From Anniella stebbinsi (taxonomy: Eukaryota > Chordata > Lepidosauria > Squamata > Anniellidae): a stretch of DNA of 64,000 nt. Shown here piece by piece: positions 44,541-55,739 of this stretch (positions are counted from its first letter, which is position 1; each line of letters starts with the position of its first letter). The stretch is taken from the NCBI GenBank assembly GCA_029215795.1, contig JARDYH010000002.1:17229001-17293000 (forward strand). Direction: 5' to 3'. The position numbers and the translations under genes were made by a program. The notes beneath the pieces were generated by a model. It worked only from the letters and a program-made list of their open reading frames with translations, was not told the origin of the DNA and made no database searches.

Positions 44541-45123
44541 AGTCAAGAGTGCCCCTTTAGTTAAGGTGAGTTGCAAAAATAAAAGAAGTCTCTGCCATTT
44601 TAAGATGCAAGATTCTATTGCATATAAAACTGGAATCTATTGAGCTAATAACTTCAGCCTTGGCATCTGTGATCTACCTAACAAGGTCTACAGGCTAGCT
44701 AACAAACTGAAAGGAATAGTGTATTCAGTTCATCTTCACGTCTAACACTCAACTGCATGGCCAGGGTTAATGAAAAGTCTCGTTTGCTTGTTTCATTCAC
44801 GATACAGTTGATGATGACAGTGCCTTTTCCGCCAATGGTGTGCATATGAGTGATTGTGTGCAGATCAGTGTGTCCAAATGGATCCACCTATATGGCAACG
44901 ATACATCATACATGCAAATCATGCACCAAAGAAATGAAATGGCCCACAAATGCAATTGTAAAGCAGATAGTCAATAGTTAAACTTGTTCGGGGGGTGGGG
45001 GATGCTAAAGACTTTCTTCATCTTGGATGCTATTTGGTCTCGGGCTGGCTCTGGATATGTCCTAAGATGGAAAAGGCATGACAGTTACACCAATTCAAGC
45101 CCATGAATAGATTTTTACTCTGC

Positions 45124-45128
<5 letters not shown>
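44541..45128. other. Intergenic, unclassified
   Basis: No repeat is seen. A minus-strand frame at 44699-44887 is open for 62 codons with a coding-like reading, but it has no known match and no convincing splice sites. Confidence 0.4.
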
Positions 45129-45174
<46 letters not shown>

Positions 45175-45192
45175 GTATGTGTGTGTGTGTTT
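45129..45192. repeat. (CT)n / (TG)n microsatellite
   Basis: CT run to 45174 with one break, then a short TG run. Confidence 0.95.
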
Positions 45193-46004
45193 GTATTCCT
45201 AATTGTATTCCTATTTGACGAATTGGATGAATCAGGATTACTAGCAAACTACCAGCACATGAGAATTTTTGGAATTGTACCTCTATTTGTACTTTCCTGA
45301 TTGTATTCCTATTTTTGGGATCTACTTCTGGAATTATACACTTGACTAAGTCTACAGTATTTGTTATGGAAACAATGGAATCACCCCTTGATTTACCCTG
45401 GATGATCATTCTGTGCAATGTGTCCTCCTTCAAGCACATAATAAATTAGGAAGGATCATTTATTATTCCCTTTAATTTGGGAGGCGACAGCCTCTGCCCT
45501 CTTTCCCGTACATTGTACCCAGTCCCATCCCTGCTCTTATTTTTGGAACCGTCTCTAAGATGAGGAGGCTACGAGTCAAATCCTCAGCTAGCCTGAATTG
45601 GCTTTGTGCCATAGAAGTCAATAGCTTTTGTGTGTTTTCCATTTGTCACAGTAGCACCATAGTGGCGAGGTGAAATTGAATGTCTGGGACGTCCTTGGGA
45701 CTTAAAAGCATGAGTAATGCCCATTTTGGAAGTCCGCAGTGAAGATCTGAGGGCTTTTTCTGATCCCAGGGTAAAGCTTATTGTCAGAAGGTTACTTCTT
45801 GGCATTCTGCCATGCTTCTATGAATGTGGCGAATTAAAGGTTCGTCGCATGAAACCAGATTTGCTCAACTGCAGGCCCTTTTCCTCTCTGAGCAGGTGCA
45901 AGCCCTCCGCCACTGCCTACACAGTTGATAGAGCCCAAGTATCCCACCTCTTGGGTGCCTGGAGGAGCAATTTCCTTCTCATCAAAAATTGGCTTATATG
46001 CACT
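45193..46004. other. Intergenic, unclassified
   Basis: A loose TTGTATTCCTA repeat lies around 45192-45320. Nothing else is recognised. Confidence 0.4.
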
Positions 46005-46153
46005 AGTTGCTGGGCAACATGGGTGGGAGGGTGCTGTTGCACCGTGTCCTGCTTGTGGGTCCATGGTCGACAGTTGGTTGGCCACTGTGTGAACAGAATG
46101 CTGGACTAGATGTACCTTTGGTCTGATCCAGCATGGCTCTTCTTATGTTCTTA
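46005..46153 (+). mobile_element. CR1 LINE 3' end
   Basis: GTTGCTGGGCAACATGGGTG, ACAGAATGCTGGACTAGATG and CATGGCTCTTCTTATGTTCT: the + strand CR1 3' terminus. Confidence 0.85.
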
Positions 46154-46789
46154 AACAAAGTATGAAAAACCCAACAAGGAACACGTTCTCCTCTCAACAC
46201 GGTTATTCTGGAGGCTCTCCTCACACCACAAGGTTCAGGGACAGATCTTTTCTGAAACATCATCGTGACCTCACCTGGATCCCAGGAGGGTGGTGTTCAG
46301 AATCAAAGGCACTGGAATTAGCAACTGTCATTGGGATGGGTGGTGGTTGTAGCAGGGGTCATTTTTGTGCAGGAAGGAGAGGAGGAGGAAGGAGAAACAG
46401 ATTGTACAGGCTCATCATGCATTAAACAGGTTTCAATGGAGGACCAAAGGGGTAGGTATGCTCCCCGCCCTCCTCCTCCAACCAATGTACAATGACAGAA
46501 CTAGGAACTAGGTGATAGCCACTTAAAAACATACCATGTGACAGCTGTAACTGGATCAAAAGGAAGTTATGTTCACAGTTAGGCCTAAAACCAACATGCC
46601 ATGAGTAGTTGTCTGCTCACTCAAAAGCTGACATCTACAGCTCCCTGCATATCCCCCAGATCTACTCCAGAGGGTTCCACAACCCTCCTGGACAGATTTG
46701 GAGGGTGCGTGGTGGGGTGTGTGTGGTGGTGATGGTAGGGTAGTTCGATATGTTGAGCCAAGTCCCAGTATTACACCAGAAGATTGCTG
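46154..46789. other. Intergenic, unclassified
   Basis: No recognised feature. A purine-rich patch lies at 46370-46400. Confidence 0.4.
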
Positions 46790-46922
46790 GGCCAGATCTA
46801 CACCAAACAGGATATAGCACTTTGAAATCGGTTTGAAAACGGTATCTGTAATGTGTCTTGGGCCCGAACAGTTGTCAAAGCCATTATAAACCATTATACA
46901 GTAGTAGTGTAGATCCTGCCCT
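46790..46922. mobile_element. TA1-family MITE, internally deleted
   Basis: GGGCCAGATCTACACCAAAC at the left, GTGTAGATCCTGCCC at the right. Confidence 0.7.
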
Positions 46923-47159
46923 GGTTCAAGCTTTGGCATTCTCGACACCTGGGGGAATGGGGGCAGGCCAGACACGATCATATTATACTGTCGTCTTAGC
47001 CAGTGTCTTCCAATGGTCACTTCTGCAAGCAGTAGAGTGGACATCTTTTCCCTCTGTCAGAGGGGCAGAACAGGGGAGGCTTTGAATTCACTGGATCCAA
47101 AGTGGTCCCATTCCCCTGACATTCTGCCTAGAAGAGCAGAAAAACTACACCAGCCCTGG
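46923..47159. other. Intergenic, nothing recognised
   Basis: Unique-looking. Confidence 0.4.
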
Positions 47160-47402
47160 AGCTGGCCAGTGTGGCATAGTGGTTAGAGTGCTGGACTGCG
47201 ACTCAGGAGATCTGGGTTCTAGTTCCCATTCAGCCATGAAGCTCACTGGGTGACTTTAGGCCGGTCATAGACTCTCAGCCTAACCTACCTCACAATTTTC
47301 ATTTGAGGATAAAAGGGAGAAGAGGAAGGCCATGTAAGTCACCTTGGGTTTCTGGCAAGAGGAAAAAAGGTGAGATATAGCTGTTATGACATAAATAAGT
47401 AA
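47160..47402 (+). mobile_element. MIR/CORE-like SINE, full length
   Basis: AGCTGGCCAGTGTGGCATAG (head), GATCTGGGTTCTAGTTCCCA (B box), CTCACTGGGTGACTTTAGGC (core) and CACCTTGGGTTTCTGGCAAG (3' end), then an AAAT tail. Confidence 0.85.
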
Positions 47403-47784
47403 ATAAACTTATTTTCCATTGTGCCACTACTCCCCACCTCCCACCCTGCTGGCTAGGGCCTGGCAGGCTATCCATTTTCCAGTTCCTTCACTGCAGCTTC
47501 TCCCTCTTCTTCCCTGTCCTGCCCTGCCCATGTCACAGCCCTACTTTGAGTAGGGGAGTCTGAGAGCATCAGGAGCTGGAAAGCTGGAAAGTCCTTACTT
47601 TGGGGGCAGAGCACCTGGCTTGCTTATAGAAGCCCCCAAGTTCATCTCTAGCATCTCCCCTTAAAACACCTCAGGTGAGAAGGATGCCGTTCCAGCCAAA
47701 TCAATAACACCTGATTGAATGGACTCATAGCGCCAATTCAAAATAAAGTAATGTCATATTTCTATTGCCAGTGTGGTTTAGTGA
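47403..47784. other. Intergenic, with weak SINE trace
   Basis: GGGGCAGAGCACCTGGCTTG (47600s) followed by TCATCTCTAGCATCTCCCC weakly resembles the tRNA-headed SINE. The rest is unclassified. Confidence 0.35.
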
Positions 47785-49216
47785 CCTGTTCAGTCAGGTT
47801 TCAGGCCTGGTTTTGGTACGGAAACAGCCTTGGTCTCCCTGTATGATGACCTATGTCGGGAGAAAGACGGGGAGTGTGACTCTGTTGATTCTTCTTGATC
47901 TATCAGCGGCTTTCGATACCATCGACCATGGTATCCTTCTGGGAGTGGGAGTGGGAGTGCATTGCATTGCATTGCAGTGGTTCCGCTCCTACTTGGGGGG
48001 TCGGCTCCAGAAGGTGGTGCTTGGGGAACATTGCTCAGCCCCGTGGATTCTCCAGTATGGGGTTCCGCAGGGGTCAGTTTTGTCCCCCATGCTGTTCAAC
48101 ATCTACATGAAACCATTGAGTGCAGTCATCCGGAGTTTTGGAGTGCGTTGTCATCAGTACGCTGATGACACGCAGCTCTATTTCTCCTTTTCATCTTCAT
48201 CAGGTGAGGCTGTGGATGTGCTGAACCAGTGCCTGGCTGTGACAATGGACTGGATGAGGGCTAATAAACTGAAACTCAAGACAGACAAGACTGAGACGCT
48301 GTTAGTGGGTGGTTCCACTGATCGGATGGAGGGTGTTCAACCTGTTCTGGATGGGGTTGCACTCTCCTTGAAGGAGCGGGTTCGTAGCTTGGGGGTTCTC
48401 CTAGAACCATCTCTGTCACTTAAGGCGCAGGTGGCCTTAGTGGCACGGAGTGCCTTCTACCAACTTCAGTTGGTGGCCCAGCTACGTCCCTGTCTGGACA
48501 GGGATAACCTGGCTTCAGTTGTCCATGCTCTGGTAACCTCCAAGTTAGATTACTGCAATGCACTCTACGTGGGGCTGCCTTTGAAGGTGGTTCAGAAGCA
48601 GCAGCTTGTGCAAAATGCAGCGGCCAGATTGATAACTGGAACCAGTAGGTTCGAACATATAAGACCTACTCTGGCCCGCTTACATTGGCTGCCTGTATGT
48701 TTCCGAACCCGGTTCAAGGTGCTGGTTTTAACCTATAAAGCCTTACATGGCTTGGGACCACAATACCTGATGGAACGCCTTTCCTGACATGAACCTACCC
48801 GAACACTACGTTCAACATCTAAGGCCCTCCTCCGAGTGCCTCCTCTGAGGGAAGCTCGGAGGTCGGCAAGAAGAGAGAGGGCCTTCTCTGTGGTGGCTCC
48901 TCAATTGTGGAACGATCTCCCCGACGAGGCCCACCTGGCGCCAACATTGTTATCTTTTCGGCGCCAGGTCAAGACTTTCCTCTTCTCTCAGGCATTTGGC
49001 AATATCTGAGGAGCCTGGGTTTGTTTTGTTTTGTTTTTTGTAGCTTTTTAAAGAGGTTTTAAATGTACAGATTATGTGTATGTTGTATGTTTTTGCTGTT
49101 TTAATTTTTGTATATTGTTTTTAATTGTTTTTAATCCTATGTAAACTGCCCAGAGAGCTTCGGCTGTGAGGCGGTATACAAATGTAATAAATAAATAAAT
49201 AAATAAATAAATAAAG
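47785..49216 (+). mobile_element. L2-like LINE, 5' truncated, with full 3' end
   Basis: Enters the reverse transcriptase at CAGTCAGGTTTCAGGCCTGG (QSGFRPGFGTETALVSLYDD in one frame). It runs to the C-terminus near 49008 and ends with CCCAGAGAGCTTCGGCTGTG, GGCGGTATACAAATGTAATA and (AAAT)n. Codon frames change near 47880 and after 48787, so it is inactive. It belongs to a different subfamily from 39575. Confidence 0.92.
47880..48787 (+). pseudogene. L2-like reverse transcriptase fragment with frameshifts
   Basis: LLILLDLSAAFDTIDHGILL opens the palm. GVPQGSVLSPMLFNIYMKPL, HQYADDTQLYFS and LKLKTDKTETLLV follow, up to ALHGLGPQYLMERLS, then a stop at 48787. In the segment after FDTIDHGILL the usual residues are replaced by GVGVGVHCIA. 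That stretch is encoded by short tandem repeats (GGGAGT three times and CATTG three times at about 47940-47975). The catalytic YADD is kept, but the endonuclease is absent. Confidence 0.85.
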
Positions 49217-49440
49217 TGTGAGAGTTGGGAGAGCTGGGTTCTAGTCCCCGTTTGGCCATGGAAGCTTATTGGGTGGCTTTGCGCCAGTCACAGACTCTCA
49301 GCCCAGCCTATCTCACAGTTGTTGTTGTTGTGAGAATAAAATGGAGAGGAGGAGGATTCTGCATACTGCCTTGGGTTCCCTGCAGGAAAAAAGGCAGGGA
49401 ATAAATGGAACAAATCAAAACAAGCCAATAAATAAATAAA
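49217..49440 (+). mobile_element. MIR/CORE-like SINE
   Basis: GCTGGGTTCTAGTCCCCGTT (B box), CCAGTCACAGACTCTCAGCC and CCTTGGGTTCCCTGCAGGAA, with an AAAT tail. The head is truncated at the boundary with the L2-like tail, so it may have been joined by insertion into the (AAAT)n. Confidence 0.85.
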
Positions 49441-49839
49441 ATATCAAAATCATACAGTCGTATCCTTGCCACATACGGAACAATATTCAACACACACTCT
49501 TGTAATAAGGCATTTTGTAAAGCACAAGGCTGAGGAGTTAAGTTGTGCACCCCTTTGAGACGTCAGCCTTTGTGCTCCCTTACCTCACGCTCATTCTCCA
49601 GTGGGCACAGCTTGATTTACTGGAAAAGAAAGCTTGGCCAGACCCAGGGATTATGGGTTGAGGGTTGCTGTGGCAGATGGTAGCGCTTACAGCTAAAAAG
49701 TGCTCTCTCTGTTACTTCTGCACATTTTGAAAAGATCTCTTTCAGAGTTCAACGTGGCTTGGAAATGACAATAATAACAGTTCATTTGGGGGGGTTTGCA
49801 AAAGGAAGGGGGAAAATATCTTTGTTGCATTTCCTCCCT
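49441..49839. other. Intergenic, unclassified
   Basis: No recognised feature. Confidence 0.4.
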
Positions 49840-50060
49840 CAGCTTTCTCTTGGAGCAAAGAGGCCAGCTTCCTCATTTTCTCCGTCAATTACTTTGTAAG
49901 AAACCTCGCCATTGTCAATTTCTTTATTGTAATAAGCCCCCAAAGCAGGAATGACTTTCCAAAAGGCAAAATCCAACATCTTTGCATGCACAACCTCAAG
50001 TGTATTGATGTAAGCAACTAGAAGCTACTGGGGCTACAGTGGATCTTCACTGGGAAATAA
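49840..50060. promoter_or_regulatory. Candidate conserved non-coding element
   Basis: Repeat-free, with CCGTCAATTACTTTGTAAG, CCATTGTCAATTTCTTTATT and GTAATAAGCCCCCAAAGC (homeodomain and SOX-like words). Short and compact. Conservation is inferred only. Confidence 0.4.
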
Positions 50061-51019
50061 ATGACAATTTTGTTATATTTCTGTGAACACCACAATCCAC
50101 AGTCCACTTGCTGTGAAATTCTGCAATGGGAAACAAGCTACACTGTTTTGTTTTATTTTATATTTCATCAGTATTTTTTTTTAAAAAAAATCATAATAAA
50201 AGAGCTACTTTCCAACGATATCCACTTAGCAACATCCCGTTAATGTTCACTAAATGTACACGTAATCCTGCGTTGGAGGAAGGGATGATTCCAAATCAAC
50301 AGAAGATAAAAACTGTAATTGTCGTATCTTGGCCTGCTTTTGCGAGAGTCCCTGTGTAAGCTCCATTGATCATTCATAGAATGTCAGGTGGCTTACAGAT
50401 GGGAACACAAGGCTATTGATTTTTACTAGCTTGCTAAAAATTGAAGGTGGGGGAGGGAACACGGGAGAGCTTGGAACTCAGAAGCTTTGTTTCCAAAGTG
50501 GTGATTCCACTTCTCCAGAACTTGGTCTGTAGGAAATGCTATATGTTTGCATGTTTCAAGGGATGAATGCAGCAGACCGCCTCAAGCCCAGCCTTCCCAT
50601 GTATGCAGTCTAGGTTCTCGTGGGATGTCATTTAAGAGGCACTGGGGGGAAAGGGTGGGAGGGGAAGGAAGAGGGACCAAATACCTTAAGAGCTCCATAA
50701 ATGAAATGAATTCAACCAACCCTAAATTGGCAACAGTTCCACAACTAAAGATCTAAAGGGTATGTAATCAAAGAGAGGGAGGCCTGATGAGTTCCCATCA
50801 AGTGCATTGACTTGGAAAATGGGGAAAGTTTAGGGTCAGGCATATGTGTTCTCCAGGGAATCCTTGCTTGCTGTGGAAAACTAAGAGCAAAAAAAGAGGT
50901 TCAGAACACCACCATTATGATTACATATTTCAATGTCTCCCCCTCCCTCCCTCCCTCCCCCTTCTATTTACTGAAAGTATCCACCTGCTTAAAGAGTAGC
51001 AGAGAAGATACAGCAGTGT
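50061..51019. other. Intergenic, unclassified
   Basis: CCCT-rich run at 50940-50961. Nothing else is recognised. Confidence 0.4.
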
Positions 51020-51300
51020 GTCTGGAATGAACTGAAGGTGAATTATTAATGCCAGCGCAATCTTCACCACTGAAAATGCTTCATCCAGTGGTTAATAAGA
51101 AGCGCATGGAAATATCCAGTGTTACATTAAATTAAAGTGATGCTTAACATTCTCCTTCTCCCTTGCATTCTGGAATTATCCTGCCTGCCAACAATATGCA
51201 CTAATTCATTTTTACCCTTCAGTGTTCTGGTTGTGCCTTATACCTACTCCTAATCCATTGCTCACCTGCATCAACAAAGAGGCCAGCCGCTAGGAACCAC
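51020..51300. promoter_or_regulatory. Candidate conserved non-coding element (weak)
   Basis: AT-rich repeat-free stretch with GTGGTTAATAAGAAGCG, ATTAAATTAAAGTGATGC and CTAATTCATTTTTACC. Weak evidence. Confidence 0.3.
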
Positions 51301-51444
51301 CACAGGTCAGGGAGGATCAAGTAAGTACATCTTATTTGGGTTTTATCTGCAAGTGATGGCTTCATTTCAGTGGAGCGGTAAGGAGTCCTTGTTTTGATAT
51401 CTCCTTAACTATTCGCATCTCATAGCTTACCTAGAGACACGGAG

Positions 51445-51678
51445 ACGATCTACACCTTGTGTCATATCATTACGATCCCATCATGGTAACGCTATATCCC
51501 GCTTGCACGTTTATACCTCTTAGGACACACAATGACATTTGTTGTGGTATTTTGGATAATGTGGAATAAAAAGCAGGAAATAACACTACGAAGGCGGCAT
51601 ATAGAATATGGATTGTGCCCCAACAGTTATCAGTATACTTCAATACCACTATAAAGCAGTAGTGTCGATCTAGCCTTG
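51445..51678. mobile_element. TA1-family MITE, longest copy
   Basis: CGATCTACACCTTGTGTCAT at the left, GTCGATCTAGCC at the right. Contains GATCCCATCATGGTAACGCT and TTTGGATAATGTGGAATAAA. Confidence 0.75.
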
Positions 51679-51763
51679 ATCAACATATTTTCTGTAGCAG
51701 TTAAAAGAATTACCTAATCTACTAGAAGGGTCTTAGATTTTTAAAACTGTGGGATGAGTAGGA

Positions 51764-51771
51764 AACACACA

Positions 51772-51815
<44 letters not shown>
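51764..51815. repeat. (CA)n (GA)n compound microsatellite
   Basis: CA run to 51789, then a GA run. Confidence 0.95.
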
Positions 51816-54150
51816 TGCTCCCTGTTTTCATGCTAAATTGTAACATCTGAAATGGGGGCATGAACATCTGCCCCAGGGGTGAGATGTAAGAGCTCATATA
51901 TGTCCATGCAAGAATCCCATGAGACATCTCCACCCAGATCTTCCCCATTCACTTCAATGGAAAGGGAGCAATACCATGCTCATAAAGCAGGAGCGAGTAA
52001 CCTGCAGTGCCTAGGGCCGTGTGTGGCTTAGGCTTCACATCAAAAGCCCTCCCCAAGGGATCAGCTCGGACTTCTAGCAAGAGCAACCTGTCCTGCCTGT
52101 GGAAGGGAGAGAGAAGGGGTGGCAGGAAAAGAGAGGGGGAAGGTCCCCCTATCAATTGCTGGCTTCAGTCCTGCCATCCACTTGCATGTGGCCCCCAACA
52201 ATTATCCCAGTGGGAATGCAGGCCTTGACAGGAAAGAAGTCCCCTACCACTATCAAACAGGAATGTGGACACTGATCTGTTCCTTTTCCATCAGTATAAA
52301 GACACTTTCTTATGCATGAATTCCATGCACACATTACAGACTCTGGGAAAGGTATATACGAAAGGTAGAAAGACTAACAACAGAGTATTTAAAAATATAT
52401 ATTTTAAGCTAAATGTTTCGGTTTCCGCCCTCACCAGGATCAGTGCTGTTACATGAGTATCAGGAAGGGCCTTTTGGAATGCCAGGAAATGAAATTTCCT
52501 TATGAGAAAAAAGAGAGACAGATGATTGGTATTATGCTTTCAAATTGCCCTCCATATTAAAGCCACTTGGTCTAAGAGTTCTGAGTCTACAGATCCAGAC
52601 ATTTTCCCTTTTGTCAATCATATCAGGGTCTTTTGTTTGTGTAAATCCAAGAGAGAATTGCAATGTCTTGCAATAGGCTGCTCCAGGTTTTTTTTTTTGG
52701 TAAGAATTGCAGATTTGCAGTTATGGAAACTTATATACACGTGCAAGATATCTAATGCCCATTCATAGGAAGTCATGCGTAAGAAAATAAATTCCACCCG
52801 GTGGCTGCCACTAATACACATCACATTTCTTGGCACGTGAGCCATTGCTCCATAAAAAAAACACCTTTTCCTCTCTAACAAATCCCCAGCTACATATTTA
52901 AACAAGCAGGTGCAAGGTAGTCCAAGAGACCAATGCTACATAATATTCAAAAACTCCTGTGCTGAAGTAACTAACGTCAAATTTGGATTAGGTAGAGGGG
53001 AAAGATAAATAGAAGTAATTAAAATTGGTGTCAATAATGCGGTGTGTCATATGCTGCAAGCGAGGAGCCATATAATTTTCTCCCAAACTCTCTTAGTGTC
53101 GGATCAAGAGTGGGCACGGACTCCAGTCACTGTGAAGGGGGTGTGGGGGGAGGAGGAATACACAGGGTTCTCTGTTGAGGTAGGTTCATGTACATTTAAT
53201 GCAAAATCTCAGCCTAGGCATGTATACTTTTCCTGCAGTTAATACGGCCTCAGGAACAACAAGTTGGAGCAGATCAGAAGTCATAGTTTATATACAAATA
53301 GAAATATACAAGGGTCCAGGGTGGCAGAAGGAGAGATGGGAAAGGTATGTTACACTTGCAAAGATTTATGGAACCATTGTTTGTAAAACAATAGCCCTAT
53401 ATTTAGTCATGTCCTAAGGGATGGAAGGCCTGGAACCAGAGGTCAGAACACAGAGGTCAAAGGTCAGAGTCTCAAGGGATTAGAGGAGATTAAATATCTT
53501 TCTTCCCAAAACTGGAGGTTTTGATAATTAATTGGTCCCCAAACATAAAGGGTTTAAATTATTTCCCCTTCTATACACACACACCCAAATAATATTTCCA
53601 TATCCCTTCTCAGCTGATCACAACCTGGTGCTTAGAATACCAGTTTATTTCAGAAATAGAACAGCTCAGGAATTGCTTTGACTCTTTCAGTATGTTTCAG
53701 TTAAGATGCACACACTCTTTTAAAACCTCACCGTAACCGGCCACTTCAAAAACAAAAACGGAACAAAAAACAGGCATTCACAGTTGAAGGAATTGCTTTG
53801 TGTATTTGCTCTTAGAACGTTTGGCAATAATGAAGGTGGGTGGGAGAAACCTACTGTACAGCATTCTTGCATGCCATTCATTTTAATGGGGTTACTGTAA
53901 GAGATTTTCCTGGTGGATTGTGCCCAAGATACTTTGTATGATTGCAAGAATTTTTCTATTTTAAAAAGAAGTTCAAATCAATGTGTCTAAATCAAGCCAG
54001 TCAACCATCCACATGGAAAGAGGACATAGATGTCAGACATTTTCATGTGTTCTGTAGATCACCTTTGATCAGTCCCAAAACAGAAGAGAAAACATTCTCA
54101 GGTACAGGGGTAGGGGAACTTTGATCACCTTTGAACAGCACATCCATATT
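51816..54150. other. Intergenic, unclassified
   Basis: No gene or recognised repeat family over 2.3 kb. Small CA and T runs only (for example 52688-52698). Confidence 0.4.
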
Positions 54151-54159
54151 ACAAAAAAC

Positions 54160-55731
54160 TAGGGATGTGTATCGTATCGTTAAAATCACCGATAACGATA
54201 CGATATGCTCTCTATCGTGTCGCCGTTTAACGATAATGATACGATAGGAAATTGTAAGGAATACAATGATAATTATCGGAAACAATAGAAATTCCAACGA
54301 TAAATATCATATTTTATCATGTTATCGGAAGGCGCTTTCTCTATTCCCACCATATGGACAGCGCTAGAAGGTGGGGTGTGCTTGATGAGAGTGATGGTTT
54401 CAGTAACCAATCATGCAGCAAGGATTCCAGCAGGAGCCAATCACAATGTTGGAGGAGGGAGGATATCCCCGCATAAAACTCCCACACTTGGTGTTCCAGG
54501 CTCTGTTGGGAGTTAGGCATTGAGGGGAGAAGGGTGGATTTGTTGGAGCTCTGTCCTGGCTCCTGGGTGTTGGTGGCAAATTGTTGGAGATTCATTGTAA
54601 TCTCTTGCATCTTTGTGTCTCAGGTTCGATTGGCTGTGCGGTGCTGCCTGTGTGTTTGAGACTTTGAGTTATAATTTTTATTTTTATAGTACATTTTCTG
54701 GTTGGGGTTAGGTACTTAGCATGAGTGGGGGTACTGTGACTGAGGGGGAGTGTCTTTGTCCTCTGCCCTGTTGGACATTCTTAAAAAAAACAGAAATATA
54801 TTATATTTTTAAAAGTTATATTTATCTCCCTCTCTCTCTCTGGGTGTGTATGTTTGCTTGATTGACTGTGAGTTTGCTGCTGCTGTGTCTAGCCTGCTAC
54901 ACAGGATCTGTGTGGTCAAAGCAGCACACGAAGTCACAAACTGTGGGCAAAGCATCCTTTTTTGTTGCAATCATTTTCTACTTTGTAGCAGTATGAAACA
55001 CGGCTCTAAGATGCGCCTTGGGTGAGGTGGCTCTGGGTCTAGGAGAGATGCTGTTGCTGCTGGGGGCAGTTTTGGGGTGCCTGTCTCTCCCTCTTATACA
55101 TTTTTTATTTCTTTTTGAAAGACACTGCTCCAGCCAATGGTTCCAGTCTGGACTGGAGGGACTGCTTTAGGGCCAAGCAGAAGCAGCATCCCTCTCACAC
55201 ATATTCATATGATACTTATAAGTCTCAGCAGTAGCAGCATGTAGTGCATTACTAGAAACAGTGCATGTTGTTGAGAGCTTACTTCCGAGTAATGCCTGCA
55301 GCTGTGCATCTGAAATTGGGTACAGATGAGTCCCCTGAAGGCCGTCTGTGAATGGCCATGAGTACTGGACGATGTCTCTTGAAAAGGACCACATTTCAGT
55401 CACCTGAAACAGTGTATTTGAAAGCTTACTTCGGAGAAATGCTTGCACCTATTGTTCTGTAATTTGGCACACATGACTAGCAACACTCAGTCTGCACTGT
55501 GACGAAGTTTCAAACCTGTAACTTGGAAAATTAAGAAGTTTTAGGCCTTTCAGATTCAAAAGCAACTCTCTCTAGGGCAAAATGTAGAAACGCTATAATA
55601 TCGTATTTCCGATATTTATCGGAAATCCGATACGATACAGACCACCTACGATATTATTGGAGATGATAATTTCTTTGGTCCGAAGTCCCGATAACGATAC
55701 AATATGATAATTTCGGGCGTGCACATCCTTA
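54160..55731. mobile_element. hAT-type non-autonomous element, 1,572 bp
   Basis: The ends TAGGGATGTGTATCGTATCG and GGGCGTGCACATCCTTA are inverted relatives of the 4904-6983 ends. It is flanked by an exact 8-bp duplication CAAAAAAC (54152-54159, 55732-55739). Both subterminal regions are packed with CGATAACGATACGAT-like words (54170-54340 and 55590-55710). The interior is ordinary in composition, with no transposase frame. Part of it (54440-54700) looks like untranslated leader sequence, perhaps retained from an autonomous parent. Confidence 0.9.
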
Positions 55732-55739
55732 CAAAAAAC

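Noticed and set aside
46556..47044. 162-codon minus-strand frame
   Set aside because: Crosses a TA1 MITE at 46790-46922 and gives no recognisable protein.
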